Source of the DNA: an uncultured Coriobacteriaceae bacterium | Lineage (GTDB): Bacteria > Actinomycetota > Coriobacteriia > Coriobacteriales > Atopobiaceae | NCBI GenBank assembly: GCA_902779675.1 | Contig: CACZCK010000003.1 | Coordinates: forward strand, 305,863 to 369,862 | Length of the DNA: 64,000 nucleotides | Direction: 5' to 3' | Part shown: piece after piece, positions 8,329 through 17,235 of the stretch | How the letters are laid out: each line of letters begins with the position of its first letter | Numbering within the stretch: the first letter of the stretch is position 1 | Translations under genes and position numbers: made by a program | The notes under the pieces: generated by a model | Database searches by the model: none | Told to the model about the DNA's origin: nothing | Seen by the model: only the letters and a program-made list of their open reading frames with translations

Positions 8329-9811
8329 ATGGAGTTCACGAGTTACGGTATTGGATTCTTTTTCTACCTGTTCATCGCAGTCTTGGCGAGCGGAATCGTA
8401 TCGACCATCGTCGAGCTCATCGCAAGGGGCAGCGGAGGCAGGATCACCTATGCGTTCTCGTTCATAACTGCGTTTGTATTCGTATTCCTGGCGTATCACT
8501 GGGACGTTATTGGAGTGTGGACCCCCGAAGAGTGGATACGCAAAACGGTGATCGCCTCCATCATCGTTACGTCACTCCTGGTCAGTGCGATCGGTTCTTC
8601 GATAGGAAAGGCGGTGGGCACCGCACTAACGACCCCTGCGTGGCTCAAAGACGATGAGCAGGCCGCCATCAAGGCTATTTCGAAAGAGAAGAACCAAGGA
8701 AAGCTACACATGGCAACGACGTCAGCCAAGTCGTATCGCGTGCGCTCGATTGCGTACGAGAAGCTCGGCCGTCATCAGGGAGCAAAGGCCGAGATCGCCC
8801 TCTTCGACCCCGATGAGTCGGTATGTCTTGCCGCCCTTGACGAGGTCGACTGGGACGGGTGGGACCAGTTGCTCGCCGATATTGCCGCGCGCTCGGACAA
8901 GGAGGCTGTCGCCTTGAAGGCACTCAGCAAGATGAGTCGTAACGAATCGCTGGCTGACGTCGCCGCACGCGCGAAAAACGAGACGGTTGCTTCGGAAGCC
9001 CTCAGCCGAGTTCAAGATGAAGAACTGCTCGTCAGCACCGTAGCCAAGATGGCCGACGCTCAAACTGCGATGGAAGCGGTCGGTCGAATAACGAGCGAGG
9101 ATGCCTTGAGGCGGCTCTCAAATGCAAGGTTCGTGACCGTGGGCCACCTCCTACGACATAGCAGCTCCGATACGCTTCGAGGCAGGAAGGCGGCTGGGAG
9201 ACGCAGAAGCTTGCGTAGCGGCTCTTCCCGGCCTTCTGGATACTGGTGCGGAGAACGTGAAGGCAGCCTTCGACTCGATAGAGGACTCTCGCTTTAAGAG
9301 CGAGGTCATTAAGCTGTGGCTTAACGGCGCGAAGGACGCATCGCTCATTGCCGAAAAGCTTGGTGGGATTGTCATCATGGAGCCGCCTATCGACGATGGC
9401 CTAGAAGGCTACCTTTGCCCGACTGGCAGCGTGCATAACTACTCGAGCACATCCATGCACTACGATGCAGGCTCTGACGACTATTACGGCATCGTGTGGT
9501 GCGAGTCGTGCGGATACCGTTACGAAGTCGATAAGAGCTACTACATTTCCAAGAAGCACTTGTTCGGCTGCAAGGACAAGAAGATCATATGCAGGGCCGG
9601 CGGCTACATATGCCCATCGTGTCGGACGGCCGTGCAGCCTGGCGAAGACGGTATCGCCCCGTGCATCTGCCCGAGCTGCGAGGCTGAGAACCATGTATGG
9701 GAGCACTACGATGGCGAGATCGTCCATCGCGACTACTCGTGCGGCACAAGCTACGACTTCTGCAAGCGTTGCGGCAAGAAGAAGAACATCGTCTCCCACG
9801 ACACGTGGTAA
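8329..9811 (+). pseudogene. Membrane protein with helical repeats and zinc-ribbon tail, frameshifted
   Basis: The first frame starts at ATG 8329 behind GGGGGG and encodes three membrane helices within about 95 residues, then charged helical repeats resembling HEAT/Armadillo units (AALDEVDWDGWDQLLADIAA, VALKALSKMSRNESLADVAA). Near 9120-9150 it shifts frame; the second frame is open from there, reads DIAAPIRFEAGRRLGDAEAC through LLDTGAENVKAAFDSIED, and ends with a Cys-rich domain of CxxC pairs (WCESCGY, YICPSC, CICPSC, FCKRCGK) at 9811. Together they would make a protein of about 490 residues. Unknown function; the architecture resembles membrane-anchored sensor proteins. One indel, real or artefactual, separates the parts. 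Confidence 0.7.
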
Positions 9812-9950
9812 AGACGCGGGTATGATTGTCCAGCAAGAAGTCGTTCCAAGCTTGCGGCAGTATGGAGGCGACTGAAGGGACTTCGGACCGCGCAAGGCAA
9901 AGGATGCCAGCGCGCAGACGCACCCGATGGTCAGAGTGAATCTCCCTAGA

Positions 9951-9978
9951 TACGAAAACAGGCCCCGAACGGGGCCTG
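9951..9978 (-). terminator. Rho-independent terminator of tRNA-Glu copy 2
   Basis: On the minus strand CAGGCCCC / GGGGCCTG closes a GTTC loop and is followed by TTTTCGTA. It is almost the same element as at 3808-3833 but with one more base pair. Confidence 0.85.
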
Positions 9979-9986
9979 CGGAGTTT

Positions 9987-10063
9987 TGGTAGCCCGTACC
10001 AGATTCGAACTGGTGATCTCCGCCTTGAGAGGGCGGCGTCCTAAACCGCTAGACGAACGGGCC
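9987..10063 (-). tRNA. tRNA-Glu (anticodon CTC), copy 2
   Basis: Base-for-base identical over 77 positions to the copy at 3842-3918, including the encoded CCA. It is followed 3' by its own terminator and preceded by tRNA-Gln 13 bases away, so the two tRNAs are probably one transcript. Confidence 0.95.
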
Positions 10064-10076
10064 ATAGGATGAAGAA

Positions 10077-10150
10077 TGGCTGGGACTGAGAGAATCGAAC
10101 TCCCACTGACGGAACCAGAATCCGTTGTCCTACCGTTAGACGAAGTCCCA
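10077..10150 (-). tRNA. tRNA-Gln (anticodon CTG)
   Basis: A 74-base cloverleaf on the minus strand: acceptor TGGGACT pairs with AGTCCCA, anticodon stem ACGGA/TCCGT encloses TTCTGGT, giving anticodon CTG for CAG codons; the T arm holds GTTCGATTC and CCA is encoded. It lies upstream of tRNA-Glu copy 2 on the same strand. Confidence 0.95.
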
Positions 10151-10485
10151 ATGCTCGGAAGCAACATCCTTCACGGAGGGTCGCCTGGCCACACATCCTA
10201 GCCACAAGCCGCGCGCCCGCACCCACTCCCCCAGCCACGCAAGGACACTCACGCACTCTGTCAGAAGCCGCTTCTAGGTCCGACTTGCATAAACAGAGTA
10301 ACTTTCTGCATCAACTATGAAAGAGTGCGCCATCATAATCCCTCTGATTAATAACAAATTTGTTTTGTAACTAGTATCAAGAGAAGTAGTCGCTTTCACG
10401 TAATATCGAGCTGAGCCGCCTGTTACACTGGCATCAGAAATTATTTCGTGTGTGTTACACACATGGTCGTCAGCAGGAGGTCATC
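10151..10485. other. AT-rich intergenic stretch
   Basis: A 335-base gap with no gene. From about 10290 it is much richer in A and T than its surroundings and contains the 12-base palindrome AACAAATTTGTT (10353-10364) and a small hairpin TGTGTG-TTA-CACACA (10449-10463) just before the ribosome site of the next short gene. These may belong to the promoter of that gene; no confident -35/-10 pair is claimed. Confidence 0.5.
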
Positions 10486-10626
10486 ATGGTCGTCGTCGCA
10501 TTCATCGCCAGCATCGTTCTCACCAGTGCCGTCGCGTCGCTCATCCAGGTCGACACGGGCAACACCCGCAGCAACCAGCCCGACTACCATCTGGTCCCCT
10601 TCGCGGGCGACGCCTTTGGCGCATAG
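10486..10626 (+). CDS. 46-residue single-span membrane peptide
   Basis: AGGAGG lies five bases before the ATG at 10486. The product has a hydrophobic N-terminal helix (MVVVAFIASIVLTSAVASLI) and a polar tail with Asn, Asp and Pro ending at 10626. A strong hairpin terminator follows 44 bases later, giving the unit its own promoter-like AT-rich leader and terminator. It has no recognised family; the layout resembles small membrane peptides or single-helix toxins, but no antisense RNA or antitoxin is identified. Confidence 0.6.
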   Translation: MVVVAFIASIVLTSAVASLIQVDTGNTRSNQPDYHLVPFAGDAFGA

Positions 10627-10670
10627 AGCCTCAACACGGACAGCCGTCAGCGGACAAACGTCCGCAAGCA

Positions 10671-10702
10671 CTGCGCCCCGTGCCTCCAGGCACGGGGCGC
10701 AG
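10671..10702. terminator. Bidirectional terminator hairpin
   Basis: A 15-bp perfect stem (CTGCGCCCCGTGCCT and complement) with a two-base CC gap at the apex, followed by TTTGTT on the plus strand. It separates the small plus-strand peptide gene from the converging cca gene and can serve both. A smaller GCGGAC/GTCCGC hairpin precedes it. Confidence 0.8.
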
Positions 10703-10727
10703 TTTGTTACCTCAAAACGCCAAGTGT

Positions 10728-12140
10728 CTATTCGTGTTCCTGTGCCGAGCGCCACAGCTCGGTCAACAGCGCCTCGCGCGTGTTGGCCACCTCGCCGTCC
10801 ACAACAGCCTGCAGCAGCTGCGAGAGCACCATGCCCACCATGGGCCCAGGACCAATACCCAGCTCGGCGATGACGTCGCGTCCGCCGATGGCGAGGTCGG
10901 ACACGCGGACCACGGCCCCCTGGCGCCGCTCCTCCCAGATGATGGTGTCCATCTTGTCGAGCTCGACAGCGTACCAGGCACATTTGGGCTGCTTGCTCAC
11001 CGCGTCGGCGCGCTTGAGGATGATCATCTCGTGCGCCAGCGACAGCGCGTGACCGGGAGCTGCCTCCTCCAGCAGGGCGAGCATGCGCCTCATTGAGCGC
11101 GTCGTGGGGCGTACCGGGTTGTCGTGGTAGCGCACGAGCGCGCAGGCACGGTCGGTCAGAGAGGTGGGCAGACCCATGCGGCCCATAATCCGCTTGCCCA
11201 TGATCGAGCCCAGAAGAGGATGCCCGTAAAAGTGTCCGAAGCCGTTCTCGTCGATGGAGAGCGTGGCCGGCTTGCCGATGTCATGCAGTAGCGCGGCCCA
11301 GCGCAGGTGCAGCGACGCCACGCCTGCCGTGAAGACCTCCACGGCGTTGCACACATGGATGGTGTGCTCCATCACGTCGTAGGCGTGCCAGGTGCTGCGC
11401 TGGTCGAAGCCCAGCATGTCGGTGAGCTCGGGAATGGCGGAGCAGATGACATCGGGCTCGTGGTGCAGCGCCCAACCGATGCGCCCCGTCTCCAGGATCC
11501 CGCATATCTCCTGGCCAATGCGCTCCTGCGCGATGTCCTCCAGCCCGTGCGCGCACTCCTTGAGCGCCACGTGGGTCTCCTCCTCGATGGAGAAGCCCAT
11601 GCGACAGGCAAAGCGCACGGCGCGCAGCACCCGCAGGCCATCCTCGGCAAAGCGGCGGCGCGGGTCCCCCACCGCGCGGATGATGCCCGCCGCGAGGTCG
11701 CGCCGGCCATCGTAGGGGTCGAGCAATCCGTGCTCGGGATGATAGGCCATGGCGTTGATGGTAAAGTCGCGGCGTGCCAGATCCTCGCGCACGTCGCGCA
11801 CGAAGTGCACCTCGTCGGGATGCCGATGGTCGGAATACGTGCCCTCCACACGGTACGTGGTGACCTCGACCGCCTGGCCTTCCAGCACCGCCGTGACCGT
11901 GCCATGGGCCGTACCCGTCTCGTGCACCGTAATGCCGGCAGCCCGCAGCACGCGCGCGCAGTCCTCCCAGAGGGCAGAGGTGGTTATGTCCACGTCGTGG
12001 CAGGGGGCCCCACAGAGCGCGTCGCGCACCCATCCGCCCACGATCCACGCCTCATACCCGCTCTGCTCGAGCACCTCCAGCACGCGCAGCGCGTACGCAG
12101 GTGGCTGGTAGGCAACGTCCTCGAAGGCAGGCTTTATCAT
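10728..12140 (-). CDS. cca: CCA-adding tRNA nucleotidyltransferase
   Basis: This 470-residue enzyme adds or repairs the 3' CCA of tRNAs. The nucleotidyltransferase head shows the class II signature IVGGWVRDALCG followed by DVDITTSA (metal-binding DxD), then RRDFTINAMAY and the EDGLRVLRAVRFACRMGF helix that reads the base; a C-terminal HD domain shows LLHDIGKPAT and a later YHD. Both domains are intact and of normal length. The start at 12140 (MIKPAFEDVAY) follows GAAAGG; the longer frame to 12230 has no site. The gene lies 95 bases downstream of the TIR-propeller gene on the same strand. Confidence 0.93.
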   Translation of the reverse strand: MIKPAFEDVAYQPPAYALRVLEVLEQSGYEAWIVGGWVRDALCGAPCHDVDITTSALWEDCARVLRAAGITVHETGTAHGTVTAVLEGQAVEVTTYRVEGTYSDHRHPDEVHFVRDVREDLARRDFTINAMAYHPEHGLLDPYDGRRDLAAGIIRAVGDPRRRFAEDGLRVLRAVRFACRMGFSIEEETHVALKECAHGLEDIAQERIGQEICGILETGRIGWALHHEPDVICSAIPELTDMLGFDQRSTWHAYDVMEHTIHVCNAVEVFTAGVASLHLRWAALLHDIGKPATLSIDENGFGHFYGHPLLGSIMGKRIMGRMGLPTSLTDRACALVRYHDNPVRPTTRSMRRMLALLEEAAPGHALSLAHEMIILKRADAVSKQPKCAWYAVELDKMDTIIWEERRQGAVVRVSDLAIGGRDVIAELGIGPGPMVGMVLSQLLQAVVDGEVANTREALLTELWRSAQEHE

Positions 12141-12235
12141 GGGCGGCCTTTCGCTCGGCGATCGTCGGTGCGGCTGGGTTGCCACACTCCTGAAAAGTAT
12201 AGCGTTTGCCGAGGATAGCGGGCACACCATATGCG

Positions 12236-15200
12236 TTATGCGCCGAGCTCCCTCCTACGACGCTCGCTCATGCGAGAGTCGCCCAGCAGGCTCTGGCCGC
12301 GCTCGATGAGCGCATCGAGCGAATAGCGCCCGTACACGCCAAAGCCGCTCGAGGCGACGTCGGGGTTGCCCACCACAAAGGTGTCACTCTGATCGTCGTA
12401 GTCGTAGCACTTCTCGACCAGCTGGAACACCGCGCCAGTGCGATCCATCACCGCGGCCTGCTCGTCGATCGTAAGCACAAACTGGCCCGCATTGCGCTCC
12501 GCAGAGGACGCGAGCTCAAACAGCCGCGCCGTGGCGTAGCTGTTGTCCACGCTCACATCCACGTCGGGGTGGCACTCATCCGTCAGCTTTCCCGTGCGGG
12601 CGTCGTACCAGCGCAGCGCCAGCTGGTCGTCATCCCATGAGCACAGCCAGAACTCGCTCTCGCTTACGCCCATGCCCGCAAACGCGCTCTCCTCGCACGC
12701 CACCGTAAAGGCCCGTCGCCCATCACGCTGGTAGGCGACAATCTGGCTTGGGGCGCGCACGTAGAGCATCCCATCGTCTCCCCAGACCGCCGCGAGCCTG
12801 TCCATAGATCCGCTCATGCTGGAGTAGACCGACGTGTCGAGGCTCCACGAGGTCCCAGACCCAGTGTCGATCACCACGCAGGCATAGCAGGTGTCCTCCG
12901 AACCCTCCGGCGCTTCTGCGTAGTCGGTAGCCATGAGCGCCTTGCCCGAGGAGTCCCCCACCCCACCGATGCTCGGCCCCTGGGTCTGGATGTCGAGCAG
13001 GGTGGACTCCAAGGTCTCCAGATTCGTCAAGCACAGCAGGTCGGTAAAGTCGTCCTCGACGCCAACCGTGGACACCACGGTGCCTCCCGCCAGCGTTGCC
13101 TGGTCACCGCAGAGCGCCTCCGACACGGTGTCGGCTGTAGGCACCGTACCCTTCACAGACGTGTACGCGACCTCTCCGCTCTCTGTGGAGACGGTGGCCA
13201 AGGTTCCCTCCTCGCTGGCCGCGTCCCGAATGAGAAGCACCTGCGCTTCGTTATCTGCCGTCGGACCCAGATAGGTTGCGTTGCCTCCTTCTGGTCCCTC
13301 AAGGCTCGTCCTCCACGCCTCACCGCGCCCCACAAGGTCGAACAGGGCCACCGACGGCGCACCGTCCTCGCTGCCGAACGTGTCAAAGGCGAGCAGGCCC
13401 TTGGGGGTATGCACCATCTCATCGTACTGGTAATAGTCGTCGGTCAGCACCGTCCAGCTATCGTCGCCCTGGCCTGTCGAGTTGAGCAGCACCTGGGTGC
13501 CATCCACCACAAACTCGCCGGCGGAACTGGACATGGCGCACGTGGCATCCTCAGGGAAGCGCCTCGCCGACATCGATTGGCCCCGCGCGGGAGTGCACGC
13601 CACAAAGGAGCCGTCCGCCAGGCAACCCTCTATGACACCGAACTCGTTGCCGTCCGCATCCGTCCAGCCAGGGCCCGCCCACGCGTCCCTAAAGCTCGAC
13701 GCCGTCTCGATGCGACCCAAAAACTCGCCCGTATTCGGATCGAGCCAGACGCATGCGTTGGCCCCGCACCATGCCACCGCCTCGAGCGGGCTTGCCTCGC
13801 CCATGGCCAGCGTAACAGGCAGGACGCTGATCGCATCGCTCACCTGCCAGAGGTCGACATCGCGCGTCCAGATCGTCTTGCCCGTAGCCACTTCCAGACA
13901 AGAAAGGCGCATCTGGTAGGCGAAGAGCGACTCCTCTGTCACCGACCATCCAGTCCACCTTGACGATGCAACCGTATCGTCTCCTGCCGCGGAGGTGACC
14001 AGCACCCGACCCTGCGGGAGCACGCTCACGTCGACGACTCCCGCAAACTCGGTGTCGGCAACGCGACAGGTACCCTTCTCGAGGTCGACCAGCAGGATGC
14101 CATTGTGACCGTATCCGCCGCCTACGTCCCAGGGGATGGCACAGGCGCCCTCGTCCACGTCCATCTCGGCATCAGCCAGCGTCGGCATCTCTCCCTCGAC
14201 GTCTTTGAGCCCTATCTCGCCCTGCACGGCGCCGCTCTGGGCATCCAGAAGCAGCAGGCGAGGCTCGAATGCCCGGTCGAGAAGCACCAACTGCCCCGAT
14301 TGCTCGTCGACGCCTACGCTCCAGGCAAAGAAGTCAACGTCATCGGGGTCGTCGGAATCCTCGTCAAATGAGCCGAAACTCGATTCCCGATGCCAGGCGT
14401 CCGAGCCGTCGGTGAGGTCGACGCACCGCAGGTCGTCGTGACCCGCGACCAGCAGCCTCTGCGCGTCCAACAGGTGCACGTCAACGATCGAGTACTCGTC
14501 GAAGTCCTCGCGATACAGCTCGTTACCGCTGCCAGCGTCCCAGCAGGCGAGGTCGCCCGAGTACGACCAGGCGGCCACCGTCTCTCCCCCGGGGGTGCAG
14601 CGTATGCCAGCCACGTCGTGACCCAAGTCGAAGGAACGCACCACGCCATAGTCGCTGACCAACGCCCGCAGTATCGGCTTGTCGGTGCTCGGCGGCACGT
14701 AGGCACGGCTCGTCTGCTGCAGCGCGAGTTCCGCCTCGGCCACGAGCGGGCGATCCCCTCCCTCGCCGGGCAAGGCCGCCAGCGAGAGCTCGATGGCCTC
14801 CAGGGTGTTGCCGTTCTCGTAGAGGGCCTGTGCGTCGCGGGCGAACGTCCTGGACTGGTTGCACAGCGTCTCGCGATACTCGCTGCGGATGGTGATCAGG
14901 CTCCATGTGCCGTACGCGATCACTGCAGCGGCAAGCATGGCGGCCACGGTGAGCAGGCGGCGCCGGCGGCGCTGCTGGCGGCGCCACAGCGCGTCGAAGG
15001 GCACGCCGAGCATGGCAGCGGCAAGGCGCGTGACCTCCGTACGGTGCTCCGAGCGCTTGGACGACCTAAAGTCGCAGGAGAGCGGCTCGGCGTCGACCAG
15101 CACCTCCTGGGTGCTGCCGTCGTCGAGCGTCACGGTCTTGGGGCGCTTGAGCAGCACCTCGGGAATGACGTCATAGGGCTCCCCCTCGGCAAGCACCGTC

Positions 15201-15520
15201 AGCACGTTCTGCACCGGATGCGTCTGGAGGAAGGTCGCGATCTCGCGCTGGCACCACGTGGACTCCTTAAGGCGTGGCGAGCAGATGACGATGAGGTGCG
15301 AGGAGCTTGCCAGGGCGCTGCCGATGTCATCGGAGAGCTCGGCCGTGACCGGCAGCTCCTCCTTGTCACGAAAGATCGGGGCCAGGCTCTTGACCCCCGT
15401 GGACTGGCGCACCTCGGCAGGGATGTGGAACCGCTCGAGCGAGCGCTGCACCTCTGCGGCGACCTTCGAGTCGACCTCGGCATGACGATACGAGATGAAT
15501 GCCCGGTATTCCCTGCCCAT
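12236..15520 (-). CDS. TIR domain-transmembrane-beta-propeller protein A
   Basis: A 1094-residue protein. Residues 5-125 form a TIR domain: YRAFISYRHAEVD, IFRDKEELP, a strand HLIVICSP and the box STWCQREIA in which Glu93 occupies the position of the catalytic glutamate of NAD-cleaving TIRs. A basic stretch precedes one membrane helix (about 189-211). The extracytoplasmic remainder starts with a helical hairpin (ALYENGNTLEAIELSLAALP) and then about 750 residues of WD40/PQQ-like propeller repeats (AAWSYSGDLACWDAGSGNEL and similar). The TIR lies inside, the propeller outside. ATG 15520 follows AGGAGGG. A paralogue lies at 45391-48762. Signalling or defence is inferred from the domains only; no phage-defence gene is adjacent. 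Confidence 0.85.
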   Translation of the reverse strand: MGREYRAFISYRHAEVDSKVAAEVQRSLERFHIPAEVRQSTGVKSLAPIFRDKEELPVTAELSDDIGSALASSSHLIVICSPRLKESTWCQREIATFLQTHPVQNVLTVLAEGEPYDVIPEVLLKRPKTVTLDDGSTQEVLVDAEPLSCDFRSSKRSEHRTEVTRLAAAMLGVPFDALWRRQQRRRRRLLTVAAMLAAAVIAYGTWSLITIRSEYRETLCNQSRTFARDAQALYENGNTLEAIELSLAALPGEGGDRPLVAEAELALQQTSRAYVPPSTDKPILRALVSDYGVVRSFDLGHDVAGIRCTPGGETVAAWSYSGDLACWDAGSGNELYREDFDEYSIVDVHLLDAQRLLVAGHDDLRCVDLTDGSDAWHRESSFGSFDEDSDDPDDVDFFAWSVGVDEQSGQLVLLDRAFEPRLLLLDAQSGAVQGEIGLKDVEGEMPTLADAEMDVDEGACAIPWDVGGGYGHNGILLVDLEKGTCRVADTEFAGVVDVSVLPQGRVLVTSAAGDDTVASSRWTGWSVTEESLFAYQMRLSCLEVATGKTIWTRDVDLWQVSDAISVLPVTLAMGEASPLEAVAWCGANACVWLDPNTGEFLGRIETASSFRDAWAGPGWTDADGNEFGVIEGCLADGSFVACTPARGQSMSARRFPEDATCAMSSSAGEFVVDGTQVLLNSTGQGDDSWTVLTDDYYQYDEMVHTPKGLLAFDTFGSEDGAPSVALFDLVGRGEAWRTSLEGPEGGNATYLGPTADNEAQVLLIRDAASEEGTLATVSTESGEVAYTSVKGTVPTADTVSEALCGDQATLAGGTVVSTVGVEDDFTDLLCLTNLETLESTLLDIQTQGPSIGGVGDSSGKALMATDYAEAPEGSEDTCYACVVIDTGSGTSWSLDTSVYSSMSGSMDRLAAVWGDDGMLYVRAPSQIVAYQRDGRRAFTVACEESAFAGMGVSESEFWLCSWDDDQLALRWYDARTGKLTDECHPDVDVSVDNSYATARLFELASSAERNAGQFVLTIDEQAAVMDRTGAVFQLVEKCYDYDDQSDTFVVGNPDVASSGFGVYGRYSLDALIERGQSLLGDSRMSERRRRELGA

Positions 15521-15721
15521 AACCAGCCCTCCTACGGCATGCCACCAGCTGCCACCAGCCGCGACGCGCGACGCGCCGTTTCAATAGTAATGCAGCAACT
15601 GCACATATCCGCACGCCAAGGCCGTGGACGTGGCGTAAGGCACGATGGGGCCGCTCACAGCCAGCTACGACCTCGTGCTATGCTCGTGTGCGTCACATAC
15701 CAACACGACGTGAGGAACCAC

Positions 15722-17077
15722 ATGGACGAGAAGATCTGCATCAGCCCGAGCGACCTCAAGGCAGCCCGCGCCCGCTTTGCCGCCAGCCCCATCGCAGCGG
15801 TCGCCAAGAACGCTGTCAGCTCGGTGGGTATCCGTGCGGCGGCGCGCGTGCCCGAGGGCGTGGCCGCCAATTCCCTCGACTTCGACATCGAGGTCACGCA
15901 GGGCAAGCGCTGCGACCAGCAGCGTTCGGGCCGTTGCTGGATGTTCGCCAGCCTCAACACCATGCGCTACCGCACCATCAAGAAGTTCGGCCTCAAAGAC
16001 TTCGAGTTCAGCCAGTCCTACCCGCTGTTCTTCGACAAGCTCGAGAAGAGCAACTGGTTTTTGGGCAACGTCATCGACACCCTTGACGAGCCCCTCGACG
16101 GGCGCCTGGTGAGCTTCATCCTCTCTGACCCCATCGGCGACGGTGGCCAGTGGGACATGTTCCGCAACCTGGTCAAGAAGTACGGCGTGGTGCCCAAGGA
16201 GGCCATGCCTGAGACGGCTAACTCGCGCAACACCCGCGAGATGGACCGCTACCTCACGCGCTACCTGCGCGGCTGTGCCTGCCTGCTGCGCCAGTCGCAC
16301 GAGGCCGGCATGGACGCCGAGGTGCTCGGCAAGATGCGCAAGGCCATGATGGCCGACGTCTGGAACCTGCTGGCCACCTGCCTGGGCACGCCTCCCGAGC
16401 ACTTTGAGGTGCGTTTGCGCGACAAGGACAACAAGCTGGTGCTGGGCGGCTCCTACACGCCGCAGGAGTTCTTCGACGTGGCCGTGGGCATGGACCTCGA
16501 CGCCTACGTCTCGCTGATCAGTGCCCCCACCGCCGACAAGCCCTTTGGCCGCACCTTCACCGTGAGCCGCCTGGGCAACGTGGAGGAGTACGGCACTGTG
16601 CGTTACCTCAACCTTCCGCCCGCCGAGCTCAAGCGCGCGGCCATCGCCCAGCTCCGTGACGACCTCCCCGTATGGTTCGGCTGCGACGTGGCCCAGAGCT
16701 ACCTGCACGACGAGGGCATCATGGACACCGCCGCGCTCGACGTCGATGCGCTCTTCGGCTTCCCCGTGGAAGGTTGCCTCGACAAGGCCCAGCGCCTGGA
16801 CTACGGCGAGTCGCTCATGACCCACGCCATGGTCTTCGAGGGTGTCCGCCTCGATGCGGATGGCAACCCCACGCTCTGGAAGGTCGAGAACAGCTGGGGC
16901 GCCGACCACGGGCGCGATGGCTTCGACACGCTCTCCGACCCCTGGTTCGACGAGTACGTGTATCAGGTCGTCGTGGACAAGAAGTACCTGACCGACGAGC
17001 AGCGCGCCGCCCTCGGACAGGAGCCCATCGAGCTCGCGCCATGGGACCCCATGGGCTCGCTGGCCTCATGCCGCTAG
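15722..17077 (+). CDS. pepC: Aminopeptidase C / bleomycin hydrolase family (peptidase C1B)
   Basis: The 451-residue cytosolic cysteine aminopeptidase has the full papain-type triad: Cys72 in QRSGRCWMFASLN, His368 in LMTHAMVFEG and Asn390 in KVENSWG. Length and order match PepC/bleomycin hydrolase, which trims N-terminal residues from peptides as hexamers. The ATG at 15722 follows GAGGAACC; the long open frame upstream is antisense to the TIR gene and not coding. It is divergent from that gene, with about 200 bases between the starts for both promoters. It appears monocistronic. Confidence 0.93.
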   Translation: MDEKICISPSDLKAARARFAASPIAAVAKNAVSSVGIRAAARVPEGVAANSLDFDIEVTQGKRCDQQRSGRCWMFASLNTMRYRTIKKFGLKDFEFSQSYPLFFDKLEKSNWFLGNVIDTLDEPLDGRLVSFILSDPIGDGGQWDMFRNLVKKYGVVPKEAMPETANSRNTREMDRYLTRYLRGCACLLRQSHEAGMDAEVLGKMRKAMMADVWNLLATCLGTPPEHFEVRLRDKDNKLVLGGSYTPQEFFDVAVGMDLDAYVSLISAPTADKPFGRTFTVSRLGNVEEYGTVRYLNLPPAELKRAAIAQLRDDLPVWFGCDVAQSYLHDEGIMDTAALDVDALFGFPVEGCLDKAQRLDYGESLMTHAMVFEGVRLDADGNPTLWKVENSWGADHGRDGFDTLSDPWFDEYVYQVVVDKKYLTDEQRAALGQEPIELAPWDPMGSLASCR

Positions 17078-17099
17078 CCGCGCCTCCCCACAACGTGAG

Positions 17100-17124
17100 G
17101 CCATGGCGTCCAGCGCGCCATGGC
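17100..17124 (+). terminator. Hairpin after pepC
   Basis: GCCATGGCG at 17100-17108 pairs with CGCCATGGC at 17116-17124 around a seven-base loop, 22 bases after the stop. There is no T-run, so termination is only probable. Confidence 0.5.
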
Positions 17125-17235
17125 ATACCTCTCCCCTATTGCAACGCCCTTGCCTCGAAACCTTGCTCATAACAGCACGTCATGATGCTATAGTGCCGCC
17201 TGCGTGTGAAATCGGGCAACACGAAAGGACCACCC

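Noticed and set aside
14390..15721. Long upstream extension of the pepC frame
   Set aside because: It is antisense to the TIR gene, has no family similarity, and a good ribosome site and PepC start occur at 15722.
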